A stretch of DNA of 64,000 bases, taken from positions 92,411 to 156,410 of the forward strand of contig CAZOKJ010000002.1 in assembly GCA_964580465.1 (NCBI GenBank). Reading direction: 5' to 3'. A program made the position numbers and the translations under genes. Positions 35,428 through 45,900 of the stretch are shown here, piece after piece; within the stretch, counting starts at the first letter, position 1, and the number at the start of each line of letters is the position of its first letter. Source of the DNA: Taishania sp964580465. GTDB lineage: Bacteria; Bacteroidota; Bacteroidia; Flavobacteriales_D; Crocinitomicaceae. The notes under the pieces were generated by a model. It did not search any database. It had not been told where the DNA came from and saw only the letters and a program-made list of their open reading frames with translations.

Positions 35428-36569
35428 TTCCTTGCTAAACGTTTTAACCTTCTGCTAAGTAATAGTGTAAACACTATTCCTAATAATGCTAAATGAATAA
35501 AAGCACCACTATTCTCTGCAAATGTCCCTCCTGTTTGAGTGATTGATATGTAAGCCCTTAAAAATGGTGTTGTAGGTACTATATTTGCCAAGTATTGCAC
35601 ACTAACAGGTAATGCCTGAAAAGGCATTGAATAACCTGAAATTAAGAAAATTGGATAGGTGGAAAATGCCATGATTTGCATCACTAATAACTGCTGCTTA
35701 AAAAAACTACCAATGAACATTCCTAAAGGGATTAAAGCACAAAAGAAAAGCAAAAGAAGTAAGCTTAAATCCCAAACTGAACCTCTAAAAGATAGGTTAA
35801 GCACATGGTAATTAACTGTAAAGAAGAAAAAAGAATAAATGCTGTATAATAACAAGTAAAAGCTTCCTTTTCCAATGATGAGATCATACGTTGATTGATT
35901 AGCCACGGCGTAGAGAGAACCAAAAGTTTTGTTCTCTCGTTCCCCAGCCATACTTTCTGAAAGTCCAATTAATAATGTTTGTTGAAGTATCAAAGCTAAT
36001 AACCCCGGGAGTAAGAAGTCGCCGTAATTCACTGTTTCGTTATACAAAGATTTGTAATTGAAATGGATGGGGTTTGCCTCAAGTAAGGCCAATTCACTGG
36101 ATTTTCCATTCTTTTTAAAATAATTCATTCGAATGGCTGCGCTTGTTGTCAGTGTTACTTTAGTAATTGCACTCGTTAAATCACTGGAAGGTAAAAAACG
36201 CGATGCATTTAAAGACAATACCATGTTGGCAGGTTTGAGAGCTAGAACGTTTTTTTCTAATCCTTTTTCAATCAATAATATTCCTTGAACATCTCCCTTA
36301 TTGAGTGCTTCTTGTGCTTCTTGTAAGTCAACGTAAGTAACAGCGTCAGCAGTGGGTAGCAAGTCAATTTGTTTGACAATTGCATGTGTCATTCTGCTTT
36401 GATCGTGGTCAACAATAGCAATTTTTACATCTTTTTCAGTTTTATTACTATAGATACTACCATAAAAGAAAGCATAAAATATTGGAGCAATAAGCAAGGT
36501 CAGCAAAAGAGTGTGGTCCTTTGCAATGATCTGTATTTCACGCTTAAACAAATTAATGATGGATTGCAT
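35424..36569 (-). CDS. ABC-2 type permease of an efflux system (second permease)
   Basis: A 381-residue membrane protein. Helix 1 (LLLTLLIAPIFYAFFYGSIY) is followed by a ~150-residue periplasmic domain (KIAIVDHDQSRMTHAIVKQI, NKGDVQGILLIEKG) and five C-terminal helices including the ABC-2 signature region (GERENKTFGSLYAVANQSTYDLIIGKGSFY). It is related to the YbhS/YbhR and YhhJ families. The start overlaps the upstream permease by 17 bp, so the two are coupled and likely form a heterodimer. No ATP-binding cassette gene is present in the operon. Confidence 0.88.
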   Translation of the reverse strand: MQSIINLFKREIQIIAKDHTLLLTLLIAPIFYAFFYGSIYSNKTEKDVKIAIVDHDQSRMTHAIVKQIDLLPTADAVTYVDLQEAQEALNKGDVQGILLIEKGLEKNVLALKPANMVLSLNASRFLPSSDLTSAITKVTLTTSAAIRMNYFKKNGKSSELALLEANPIHFNYKSLYNETVNYGDFLLPGLLALILQQTLLIGLSESMAGERENKTFGSLYAVANQSTYDLIIGKGSFYLLLYSIYSFFFFTVNYHVLNLSFRGSVWDLSLLLLLFFCALIPLGMFIGSFFKQQLLVMQIMAFSTYPIFLISGYSMPFQALPVSVQYLANIVPTTPFLRAYISITQTGGTFAENSGAFIHLALLGIVFTLLLSRRLKRLARK

Positions 36570-37722
36570 GTTGACGTTGATTTATGGTGTGTTGTAATAC
36601 TGGAATGGCTAATGTAAACGGAATGGCAATGAACAATAAAAGAATACCTATTTCTTGTTGTGCATAATGAAGTGGTAAATCCATGAAGTAGATTTTCACG
36701 AACGCATCCAAAAAAGAAGTGTAGGGCATTAAGTTAGCATAAAATTGATCATACCATGGCATTGCCCAACGAGGAAATGTGAATCCGCTAAAAACAAATG
36801 CCGGTGAGGTGTAAAACAATGCTAAATCACTAGCAGTCATTATATCTTTTACGATGCTTGATGCAGCAATTCCTATTCCTATGCAAGCCAAGGATAGGAG
36901 CGTGTATAAAACAAAAAATGCACCATTGGTACCAGGATGGCTTAAACCTGTAATGGGAAAAACGAAAGCAATGATTAACACAAAATTAATCCAAGAACAA
37001 GATAAATGAGCAAAGGTTTTCCCAGCAATAATTTTCCAAGCGCTATAGCGCCCTGTTTGCATCAACTCGTCCATGGAGTTTGTCTTGTATTCATAATTAA
37101 TCAACAATGCAGACACCATGATAAGCATCATTTGTACGGTCACTGTGATTAAGCCTGGAACTAAGTATTGCTTGTAATTATAAGTGGGATTGTATAAAGT
37201 GTGCGTTGTTAATTGAATGGGTTGTGCAAGTGTTTTTGCTAGCTCAACAGGAGCGCCTTTTTTGATCATTTTTTGCATTCCTACGCCAGCACCGCTCATA
37301 ATTACTACCTTAGCTGCATCTTTATAAATCAGCTTTGAAGCGACCATGGCAGAAGAATTGGTATAAAGCGTTACAGTTACTTCCTTGTTGGACTTAATTT
37401 CTTTTTCAAAATCTTTTGGAAAATGAACTGCTCCGTAAATATTACCTTTTTGCAGCTCTTTTTCAAGTGCTTTTGCATCATTTACTTGTTGTGTAATGTG
37501 AATACTAGCACTCTGTTCCAACATGTTTGTGAGTTTTTTAGAAAGTTCAGAATGATCTTCATCCCAAATAGCAATGGGCAAATCTTTTGCATATTCTTTT
37601 TGATAAATCAATGCAAAAAAGAAAAACAACAATGCGGGAGCAATTAATGCAATTACATAATGAATAGGCAAGCGGAGTATGCGCTTCCATTCACGTATAA
37701 AAACTGTTGCAATTGTCTTCAT
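36553..37722 (-). CDS. ABC-2 type permease of an efflux system (first permease)
   Basis: A 389-residue paralogue of the downstream permease with the same layout: helix 1 (YVIALIAPALLFFFFALIY), a periplasmic domain with DLPIAIWDEDHSELSKKL and GNIYGAVHFPKDFEKEI, then five helices with INYEYKTNSMDELMQTGRYSAWKIIAGK. It lies 1 bp after the HlyD-type gene and probably works with that adaptor and the TolC-type channel as a tripartite exporter. Substrate unknown. Confidence 0.88.
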   Translation of the reverse strand: MKTIATVFIREWKRILRLPIHYVIALIAPALLFFFFALIYQKEYAKDLPIAIWDEDHSELSKKLTNMLEQSASIHITQQVNDAKALEKELQKGNIYGAVHFPKDFEKEIKSNKEVTVTLYTNSSAMVASKLIYKDAAKVVIMSGAGVGMQKMIKKGAPVELAKTLAQPIQLTTHTLYNPTYNYKQYLVPGLITVTVQMMLIMVSALLINYEYKTNSMDELMQTGRYSAWKIIAGKTFAHLSCSWINFVLIIAFVFPITGLSHPGTNGAFFVLYTLLSLACIGIGIAASSIVKDIMTASDLALFYTSPAFVFSGFTFPRWAMPWYDQFYANLMPYTSFLDAFVKIYFMDLPLHYAQQEIGILLLFIAIPFTLAIPVLQHTINQRQHAIHH

Positions 37723-37723
37723 T

Positions 37724-38716
37724 TTATTTTTTCTCTACTAATAACGCAGCTGTCATTCCTGCTCTTAATCCTTTAACATCTTTAGTTGGCTTGCATTTAA
37801 TGGAAAAAGTTCGCAATTCAAACTGTCCGATTTGATCTTCAGGCACCCAGTTGGCATAAGTTAAGTTAGGAGATATTTCAGTTACTTTTGCAGTTATCAT
37901 TTCAGGTTGTACCCCAGGTACTTTTATTTTTACAATGTTTCCTTCTTTAAAGTGGTTAATTTCACTTTGTTTGATTGTAAATTCAAGGTAAAACGATTGT
38001 TCTTTTTGGATGGTCATCATAGGATAACCTAAGTTTACTAACTCGCCTTCATTAATTATCAATGAAGTAATGACTCCATCGGCATTGGCATAAATTGTTG
38101 CGTTACCTGCAATTTCTTTACTCAGTTCATGTGATTGTTCAGCCTTTTTTAACATTGCTTCTGCCGCCTGAATAGATTCAGTTCTACTGCCTTTTTCCAA
38201 TGATTGAAGGTGCAGTTTTGCTGATTCTAATTCTTTTTGAGCTGCTTGCATTTTAAAAAGCATCATATCTCTTTCTTGCCCAGAAACAACTTGATCTTCA
38301 AACAATTTACTGATTCTATCATAACTTTGTTTGGATAATTCATACTGATTTTGTGCAATATCCACTAGGTTTTTTGCTGAATGTATAGCTTCCGGACGAG
38401 CTCCACTTCTCAATAAATTTAGCTGACTTTGTGCTGCTTCAATGGAATATACAGCTTGTTGTTGAAGATTATCAATTTCGTTTTTTCTTATTACCGCAAC
38501 TACTTGACCTTTTTTAACAGTGTCACCAATGGAAACAAAAAGACTATCCAAACGGCCTGGTACTTCTGAAGCAACGTCGGTGTAATTGGCTTCAACCATA
38601 CCAATGATTCGTTCTGTTGTGTCTTTATCGTTGTTATTCAATAAAAACAATAAGCCGATAATTAAAATAGCTGTTGGGATAGATAATACCCAATAATTCT
38701 TGATAAATTTTTTCAT
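37724..38716 (-). CDS. HlyD/EmrA-type membrane fusion protein
   Basis: Encodes 330 residues from ATG 38716 (MKKFIKNYWVLSIP). One N-terminal membrane helix (LSIPTAILIIGLLFLL) is followed by a biotinyl-lipoyl half (IIGMVEANYTDVASEVPGRL, GDTVKKGQVVAVI), a coiled-coil hairpin from ~75 to ~185 rich in Gln, Ser, Glu and Leu, the second lipoyl half (NATIYANADGVITSLIINEGE) and beta-barrel regions. It bridges inner-membrane permeases and the outer-membrane channel. The frame continues six codons upstream to a TTG, which is less likely than this ATG. Confidence 0.9.
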   Translation of the reverse strand: MKKFIKNYWVLSIPTAILIIGLLFLLNNNDKDTTERIIGMVEANYTDVASEVPGRLDSLFVSIGDTVKKGQVVAVIRKNEIDNLQQQAVYSIEAAQSQLNLLRSGARPEAIHSAKNLVDIAQNQYELSKQSYDRISKLFEDQVVSGQERDMMLFKMQAAQKELESAKLHLQSLEKGSRTESIQAAEAMLKKAEQSHELSKEIAGNATIYANADGVITSLIINEGELVNLGYPMMTIQKEQSFYLEFTIKQSEINHFKEGNIVKIKVPGVQPEMITAKVTEISPNLTYANWVPEDQIGQFELRTFSIKCKPTKDVKGLRAGMTAALLVEKK

Positions 38717-38747
38717 GTTGTTCTTAGAGTTCAATTAAAGTGATTTT

Positions 38748-40205
38748 TTATTTTAGCAAATTAGCCATTGACTTTGGTTCGCCTTTACTTTCGAGATAAG
38801 CAGCGATAGATAAATTATAGCTTAATAAAGAAGTGTAGTAAGCCTTTTCTGCTTCCAACTGAATTTTTAAAGCATCGTCTAAATCTTTAATAGAAGCCAT
38901 TTGATTTTCTACTCTTTTTTCTACCATATTTACTGCCAAGGCAGCTTGATTTTTAGCTTCATTTAATGATTGAAGATGCAAATGTGCAGATTGGATATTG
39001 TTTTTCAATACACGGTTTTTAACGTTTATTTCCTGTTCTTTTTGTTGCAATAATAACTTACTCTCTTCGTATAATGATTTGGAAGCTTTGATGTTGTTGT
39101 AATTGGTGAAATTACTGAAAATATTCCAACGAAAACCTACGCCAACCATCCAAGGAGGCGTAATTACAGGAAGGTTTTTTTGAGCAAATTGATAGTTAGC
39201 CACTCCTACAATATTAGGCAAAGAGGCTGATCGACTCAATTTCACGAATGATTTTGCTTCTAATGATTTTGCTTCCAACCATTGGTAATTGCTATTAGTT
39301 GCAATGATTGTGTTTTCATCTAATGCTAAAAGAAAAGGAACTTCTTTCAATGTGTCATTAATGACTAAAATCGTATCTTTTCCAATTAATTCATTGAGTT
39401 CTATTAAAGCATTTTCTTTACTCATTTGTAGTTGTTGAAGCGTTGATTGTGCTTGAGATAAACCAACACGCGACCAATTAGCTTGGTAAGGAGGTATGAT
39501 TTGTTGTTCAACTAAACTTTCAGCTTTCTGAGTTGTAGCCTCGTATGTTTGCACCAATTTTTCTTGAGTTAAAACCAAATTATTTAAGTACTGAATTCTT
39601 AAGTATTGTGACACAATGCCAAAGTCAACTAAATTTTGTGCTACTTGCTGATGCAATTTTGAGGAGTTGAATTGCTGTTGAGCTAACTCTCTGGCAACTG
39701 CATGTTTTCCTCCCATATAGATTGGAATGGTCATGTCAATACCAGCAGTAAAATAGTGTTGTTTACTCATTTCAACATGATAATTCGGATAAACTTCAGT
39801 GATTACTTTACGCGAATCATCATAGATTGTTTGTTTTGCATTGTCTGAGAGTCCATTTCCTGTTAGGTCAGTGTACAATTTATCAGCTAATTGTACATTT
39901 TGCTTAGAAGTTCCTTCAACAATGCTTTCCTTCATATCCTGCAAGTCTATTTGTAAAGGTTTTCCCAAATAGGTGTATGCACTCGTCAGGTGAAGGTCTG
40001 GCAAGAATGCTAATTGAGCAGCTTTTAGTCTGTATTGTTGCGTTTTAACAGCTTGTTCTGAAATCTGAAGAGTCGTATTGTTTTTTTCGGCTAATTGAAA
40101 CAGTGTTTCTAGTGAAGTTGTCTGCTGCCCATAACCGTTGCTTAAAACAGTCAATAGTAAACCAATGAAAGGAATAAATTGGATAGATTGCTTTTTTGTT
40201 TTCAT
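38748..40205 (-). CDS. TolC-family outer membrane channel
   Basis: Encodes 485 residues from MKTKKQSIQFIPFIGLLLTVLSNGYGQ, a signal peptide. The two TolC (OEP) repeats are visible as long amphipathic helices (LAEKNNTTLQISEQAVKTQQ; ASKSLYEESKLLLQQKEQE) with strand regions (PDLHLTSAYTYLG; VGVGFRWNIFSNF). It forms the trimeric exit duct of the efflux system. The frame extends 20 codons upstream, but a perfect -7 box (40236-40243 reverse, TACTTTTG) lies in that stretch, 30 nt before this start, so the shorter form is preferred. First gene of a four-gene operon. Confidence 0.92.
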   Translation of the reverse strand: MKTKKQSIQFIPFIGLLLTVLSNGYGQQTTSLETLFQLAEKNNTTLQISEQAVKTQQYRLKAAQLAFLPDLHLTSAYTYLGKPLQIDLQDMKESIVEGTSKQNVQLADKLYTDLTGNGLSDNAKQTIYDDSRKVITEVYPNYHVEMSKQHYFTAGIDMTIPIYMGGKHAVARELAQQQFNSSKLHQQVAQNLVDFGIVSQYLRIQYLNNLVLTQEKLVQTYEATTQKAESLVEQQIIPPYQANWSRVGLSQAQSTLQQLQMSKENALIELNELIGKDTILVINDTLKEVPFLLALDENTIIATNSNYQWLEAKSLEAKSFVKLSRSASLPNIVGVANYQFAQKNLPVITPPWMVGVGFRWNIFSNFTNYNNIKASKSLYEESKLLLQQKEQEINVKNRVLKNNIQSAHLHLQSLNEAKNQAALAVNMVEKRVENQMASIKDLDDALKIQLEAEKAYYTSLLSYNLSIAAYLESKGEPKSMANLLK

Positions 40206-40235
40206 CTTATTTTGCTTCTCTTTTTTTATTTGAAA

Positions 40236-40243
40236 CAAAAGTA
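40236..40243 (-). promoter_or_regulatory. -7 promoter box of the efflux operon
   Basis: Reads TACTTTTG on the minus strand; it lies between the Crp-family gene and the TolC-type gene and fixes the TolC start downstream of it. Confidence 0.6.
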
Positions 40244-40312
40244 GGATGACATTTTTTTTTAGCAATTCACATTTGTTAAGTTGGAAAAATTAATGAGTTA
40301 ATTTTACATTTT

Positions 40313-40885
40313 TTAACACTTGTCATTCGATAATTTGGCTCTAATTCTACTTAAACTTTGCGGTTTAACTCCTAGATATGAAGCAATGTGTTGCAACGGA
40401 GCTTGCTTAAACACCCCTTCATTTTGATCAATTAGTCGTAAATACCGTTGTTCTAATGTTTCTGTTTGAAATTCACGCAAGCGTCCCAATAGCTTTAAAT
40501 AAGCAGATTCAGCCATTTTTCGGGTAATTCGTTCAATTTTTGGGTGGTTATCATATAGCTGTTCAAATTCTTCAAAATTGAATTTTAATAGTTTTACATC
40601 CGTGAGCGCTTCAAAAAAGGATTCACTTTCTTGTTGTTTTAAAACAGATTCGAAATCTACGCAAATATCACCAGCTACGTAAAAAGAGTAAGTAAAATCA
40701 TCTCCATCAACTAATCGATACGAGCGTACTAGTCCCGATTGAATAAAATAAAAATGCTTTGCAACACAGTTTAAACTAGAAAAATCTTCTCCTTTTTTGA
40801 GCTGCATTTCTTTCCCCATTTGTATGACGAGTTCAACCTCTTGGTTGTTTAATTGAAAATTACGTAAAAATTGTATTGTTTCCAT
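40313..40885 (-). CDS. Crp/Fnr-family transcriptional regulator
   Basis: A 190-residue protein with an N-terminal cyclic-nucleotide-binding-like beta roll (LKKGEDFSSLNCVAKHFYFIQSGLVRSYRL) and a C-terminal helix-turn-helix (APLQHIASYLGVKPQSLSRIRAKL). The arrangement matches the many Bacteroidota Crp-like regulators that lack the cAMP-phosphate residues. It lies just upstream of the efflux operon on the same strand but with separate promoters, and is the natural candidate to control it. Ligand unknown. Confidence 0.9.
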   Translation of the reverse strand: METIQFLRNFQLNNQEVELVIQMGKEMQLKKGEDFSSLNCVAKHFYFIQSGLVRSYRLVDGDDFTYSFYVAGDICVDFESVLKQQESESFFEALTDVKLLKFNFEEFEQLYDNHPKIERITRKMAESAYLKLLGRLREFQTETLEQRYLRLIDQNEGVFKQAPLQHIASYLGVKPQSLSRIRAKLSNDKC

Positions 40886-40889
40886 GCTT

Positions 40890-40897
40890 CAAATATA
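40890..40897 (-). promoter_or_regulatory. -7 promoter box of the Crp-family gene
   Basis: TATATTTG on the minus strand, ending 4 nt before the ATG at 40885; predicts a leaderless message. Confidence 0.65.
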
Positions 40898-40985
40898 ATA
40901 AAACGAACACATTTTTTCCTTTTTATAGTTATTATTGCGTATTATCCATAAATTTTTCTTTTCTTTGGAAACTAAATTCACGAAC

Positions 40986-41849
40986 ATGAAAGGAATTATT
41001 CTTGCAGGAGGATCTGGCACACGCTTACACCCATTGACATTAGCAATTAGTAAACAATTGATGCCTATTTATGATAAACCAATGATTTATTACCCTTTGT
41101 CCATTTTAATGGATGCAGGAATCCGTGAAATTTTAATTATTTCTACTCCTCATGATTTGCCTAATTTTCAACGATTGTTAGGAGATGGTAGCTCATTAGG
41201 TTGTTCGTTTTCTTACAAAGTGCAAAATGAACCAAATGGTTTAGCACAAGCTTTTGTCATTGGAGAAGAATTTATTGGTGATGACAAAGTTGCTTTAATT
41301 TTAGGAGACAATATCTTTTATGGTGTAGGCATGGATGAATTGTTAAAAGAAAACAATAATCCCGATGGCGGAGTAGTATATGCTTACCATGTTAGCGACC
41401 CGCAACGTTATGGTGTGGTTGAATTTGATGAACAAATGAATGCTATTTCGATTGAAGAAAAACCTGTTTATCCTAAATCGAATTATGCAGTTCCAGGGTT
41501 GTATTTTTACGATAATTTGGTTGTTGAAATTGCTAAAAAACTAAAACCTTCCGCTCGCGGTGAATATGAAATAACAGATGTTAATGCAGAATATTTACGT
41601 AGAAATAAATTAAAAGTTGCGATTTTAAGCAGAGGTACAGCTTGGTTAGATACGGGGACTTTTCCTTCATTGATGCAAGCAGGACAGTTTGTTCAGGTCA
41701 TTGAGGAGAGGCAAGGCTTAAAAATTGGGTGTATCGAAGAGGTTGCTTATCGCAATGGTTTTATTAATAGCGAACAATTGCGTAAATTAGCCGAGCCATT
41801 GTTAAAAAGTGGTTATGGACAATATTTACTAAATTTAATCAAAGATTAA
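40986..41849 (+). CDS. rfbA: Glucose-1-phosphate thymidylyltransferase
   Basis: Encodes 287 residues from MKGIILAGGSGTRLHPLT, the exact family start; the frame's 17-codon upstream extension is unlike the family. Other signatures are SKQLMPIYDKPMIYYPLS, ALILGDNIFYG, EEKPVYPKSNYAVPGLYFYD and GTAWLDTGT. It makes dTDP-glucose, the first step toward dTDP-rhamnose and related sugars. The other genes of that pathway (rfbB, C, D) are not in the window. The stop overlaps the next start by one base. Confidence 0.94.
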   Translation: MKGIILAGGSGTRLHPLTLAISKQLMPIYDKPMIYYPLSILMDAGIREILIISTPHDLPNFQRLLGDGSSLGCSFSYKVQNEPNGLAQAFVIGEEFIGDDKVALILGDNIFYGVGMDELLKENNNPDGGVVYAYHVSDPQRYGVVEFDEQMNAISIEEKPVYPKSNYAVPGLYFYDNLVVEIAKKLKPSARGEYEITDVNAEYLRRNKLKVAILSRGTAWLDTGTFPSLMQAGQFVQVIEERQGLKIGCIEEVAYRNGFINSEQLRKLAEPLLKSGYGQYLLNLIKD

Positions 41850-42814
41850 TGGAATTCATTCAATCCTATACGCGTTTCATAGAGGAACATTTATCAAACC
41901 ATCAATTACCACAACAGCCAACTAACCTCTACGAGCCCATTCGTTATTTTTTAAGAATTGGTGGAAAGCGTATGCGACCAATGTTAACATTGTTAGGGGC
42001 AGAATTATTTGGGCTTCATCGAGAAAATGCAATTCAAGCAGCTTTGGCGATTGAAGTGTTTCATAATTTCACCTTGGTTCACGACGACATTATGGACAAG
42101 GCTCCTTTACGAAGAGGCATGCAAACAGTTCATGAAAAATGGGATGGAAACACAGCTATTTTAGCGGGAGATGTGATGATGATTGAGGCCTATCAATTAC
42201 TGCTTCAACAAGAAGGTGATTTGCGCGCCATGCTAAAAGTGTTTAATAAAACAGCCATTGAAGTATGTGAAGGTCAGCAGATGGATATGGATTTTGAACA
42301 ACAAAATAATCTGACTATTCCTGAATACATTGAAATGATTCGCCTTAAAACTTCTGTTCTATTAGGTGGAGCATTAGAGTTGGCAGCTATTATAGCAGGA
42401 GCTACAGAAGAGGACCGAAAACAGATTTACCAATTTGGAGTTAATGTTGGTTTAGCATTTCAAATTCAAGATGACATTTTAGATGTTTATGCAGATCCAG
42501 AAAAATTTGGCAAACAAGTTGGAGGAGATATTTTATCCAATAAAAAAACGATGTTGTATCTTTTAGCAAGAGAAGCAGCTTCTGATGAACAATTACAACA
42601 ACTCAATCAACTGCTGACCGAAGAAAATTCATCAACTAAGATTGCTAAAACAATTCAAATTTACAATGATTTAAAGGTGCGTGAAAAATGTCAGCAATAT
42701 GTGGATGATTATTTCTCAAAAGCATTGGCAAACATTAATAGCGTTGGTGTTGTTGACAATCAAAAAACAAAACTTAAAGAATTGAGCAACTTTTTATTAT
42801 TTAGAGAGCATTAA
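41849..42814 (+). CDS. Short-chain polyprenyl (FPP/GGPP-type) diphosphate synthase
   Basis: A 321-residue trans-prenyl transferase with GGKRMRP, FARM HDDIMDKAPLRRG and SARM QIQDDILDVY. The residue five before the first Asp motif is Phe (F-T-L-V-H-D-D), bulky as in enzymes stopping at C15-C20, in contrast to the small Ala in the enzyme at 25574. A farnesyl/geranylgeranyl role feeding undecaprenyl and quinone synthesis is therefore likely. Translationally coupled to rfbA (TAATG). The 156-bp gap downstream holds TAACTTTC at ~42903, a weak -7 candidate for the giant gene. Confidence 0.9.
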   Translation: MEFIQSYTRFIEEHLSNHQLPQQPTNLYEPIRYFLRIGGKRMRPMLTLLGAELFGLHRENAIQAALAIEVFHNFTLVHDDIMDKAPLRRGMQTVHEKWDGNTAILAGDVMMIEAYQLLLQQEGDLRAMLKVFNKTAIEVCEGQQMDMDFEQQNNLTIPEYIEMIRLKTSVLLGGALELAAIIAGATEEDRKQIYQFGVNVGLAFQIQDDILDVYADPEKFGKQVGGDILSNKKTMLYLLAREAASDEQLQQLNQLLTEENSSTKIAKTIQIYNDLKVREKCQQYVDDYFSKALANINSVGVVDNQKTKLKELSNFLLFREH

Positions 42815-42970
42815 TTTGTTGTTAATATTAGTTGCTCCGTAAATTAATAGGTTAATTTCTTATCATTCGTCTAATTAACATTTATAAATAGGCAACTTTT
42901 TAGTAACTTTCACGTATTAAATGAAAATAAGGAAGCTTTTCAAGCATAAAACCTCTTAATAAGGATACTT

Positions 42971-45900
42971 ATGATGACGCTCGAAGACTATCGCTCTGAG
43001 ATGAATTGGATTCATCGCTTTGCTCTTGTAACTTTAGTTTTTTTATCTACAACGGTAGTTGTAGCACAAAGTATTGATGGGAACCATTCTTGTACAGATC
43101 CAAGGTACCATCAACATCAATATCAATTTGAAACGATGATGAATCAATTAGTGAACAGCAAAGCATTCGCTAAACGGTTTGAGTCAACGTATCACATTTC
43201 TTATCAATCATTTGCGGAAGTAAATGGTTATTTCGTGAATTGGATTCAAAGAGAAATCTTAGATCAAACTTACAAAGAAGGTGGTCTTGAACCATCAAAA
43301 TTAGAGACACTTTACTTACAAGGAGTAGAAAAATTCAAGCAACAAGATGAGTTATTGTTTGAAATTCCAGCTAATCATGGAGTAGATGTGTACTATTATG
43401 GCAAGCATTCATTTAACCCAATTGAAAAAAAACCAAAAGATGATGGAGAACCTAAAACATTAAACTGTTACAACGCTGGTTTTGAGAATAACAATTGGGG
43501 TGGCTGGCAGACAATTTGTGCGACAGCTACAAATGGCGTTGGTATGGTTACCAATCCAGTTGCTTACACTCCTCCTGGAGGATGTTCTTCTCCAGCAGGA
43601 AGTCCACAACAACATTCTTTGTGGACTGGAGGGAATGATGCTATTGGAGGATTCCCACGTGTTTTTCAAGGGGGAGTTTCTGCCATGTTGGGAAATGGGG
43701 CTCAAGCAGGTTCTCCTGTACACCAAGCTGCTCAGTTGGTTAAAACATTTTTGGTAGATCCAAACCACACTATGATTCAATATAGCTATGCAGCTGTTTT
43801 GGATAATGGAGGAGGACACCCAGCAGCCCAACAACCTTTTTTTAGTGTTCGTTTATTAGTGAATGGAGTGGAAGATCCATGTGCTGCTTATTCTGCAACC
43901 GCGGGTGATGGTCAACCTGGTTGGCAACAATCAGGAACTCGTTATTACAGAAACTGGACGACGATTGCGGTTCCATTAGCAGCCTATGTTGGACAAACGG
44001 TTACATTAGAATTTACAGTGTCAGATTGTTTTGTAGCTGGTGGGTCTCATTATGCTTATGCTTATGTGGATGTATCATGTGATGATATGGAGGTAGAGTC
44101 TTTTTGCCAAGGAACATCTACTGTTTTGCAAGCGCCAACTGCGGGTATTACTTCTTATCTATGGAATACAGGAGCAACTACTTCGAGCATTACTGTCACT
44201 ACACCTGGAATCTATACTGTTGACGTATTGCCTTATGGTTCGTCTTGTCCCTCTACATTAACTTATAATGCCATCATTTTTCCAACTCCAGTGGTGGATT
44301 TTACAGCCCCAGCAAATTTGTGTGTGAACAATACCGCGTCTATTGTAGACCAAACAACTATGCCAAATGGAGGTTCTATAATTGGTTATCAGTGGGATTT
44401 TGGAGATGGAATTAATACACCAAGCTCTACGGGAGCAATATCAGGAGTACCTCAAACAACGGGAGTTTATACTGGACCTAATCACACTTATACTACAACG
44501 GGCGGAAGAAATGTCGTATTGACTGTAACAACAGCCGATAGCTGCAATGCATCATTTACAAAATTGATAAATGTTGTGGACCGACCAAATGCAACAATCA
44601 CAGGAAATACGGCCGTATGTGAAAACGGAACGTCACCTCAAGTAACTTTTACAGGTTCTGTTACTCCTGGTCCGCATACCTTTACCTATTCAGTTAATGG
44701 AGGAGCCAATCAAACTGTCACAACAACTTCAGGACATAGTGTGTCCGTACCTGTACCAACTTCGCCAGCTGGAACCTATGTTTATAATCTTTCAAACGTG
44801 ATGGACGTTGCTCCTGCTGGATGTGACCGACCAATTACTCAATCGGTTACGGTGGTGGTAAATCCAAATCCCACTGCAACAATTTCTGGCACTGCAACTG
44901 TTTGTCAAAATGATACACCTTCTCCAGTAATTACGTTTACAGGTGCTAACGGTACGTCTAATTATCGCTTTACTTACACAATTAACGGCGGTGCCAATCA
45001 AACAATAACAAGTACTGGAACAACAGCAACTTTGAATGCTCCAACGGGTACCCCAGGTACTTTTACTTATACATTGGTTGGAGTCGAAGATGTTGCAACA
45101 GGTTGTTCTCAGGTTGTATCAGGCCCTTCTAATACAGCAGTGATTACTGTAAATCCAAATCCAACTGCAACGATTTCTGGCACAACAACCGTGTGTCAAA
45201 ACGACACGTCTTCTCCAGTAATTACTTTTACAGGTGCAAATGGAACTTCGGAGTATGAATTTACTTATAATGTGAATGGAGGCGCAAATCAAACCATAAC
45301 AACTTCAGGTAGTAATAGTGTAACTATTCCAGTTCCAACATCTACTTCGGGCACAATTACATATAATTTAGTATCAGTTCGCGATGTTGCTACGGGTTGT
45401 TCTCAAAATCAACCTGGAACAGCAAGCGTAACAATTAATCCTTTGCCAACAGCAATAGCAACAGGTACGGCAACAGTTTGTCAAGGAGAACCAGCTCAAA
45501 CGATTACATTTACAGGTTCTAATGGTACTTCTACTTACCAATTTACTTATAATTTGAATGGAGGAGCAAACCAGACCATTACTACAACGGGCACAAATTC
45601 AAGTGCATCTATTACTGTCCCAACAACAACAGCTGGAACTTTTACCTATACATTGGTTTCTGTTCAGGATGTGGCAACAGGATGTTCACAAACACAGACA
45701 GGGGCAGCTATTGTAACGGTTAACCCAACACCATCAGCAACTATTTCAGGAACAACAATCGTTTGTCAAAACGATGTTGCGCCGAACGTGATTTTTACAG
45801 GTTCAAATAGCTCGGGTGATTACAAATTTACCTATTTAATCAATGGAGGAACAGCTCAAATTGCTACAACAACAGGAGGAAACAACACGCTTACAATTAC

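Noticed and set aside
43460..43834. Antisense open frame of 124 codons within the giant adhesin gene, and similar shadows elsewhere
   Set aside because: It has no recognisable domain, ribosome-binding context or promoter, and the sense strand is clearly coding.
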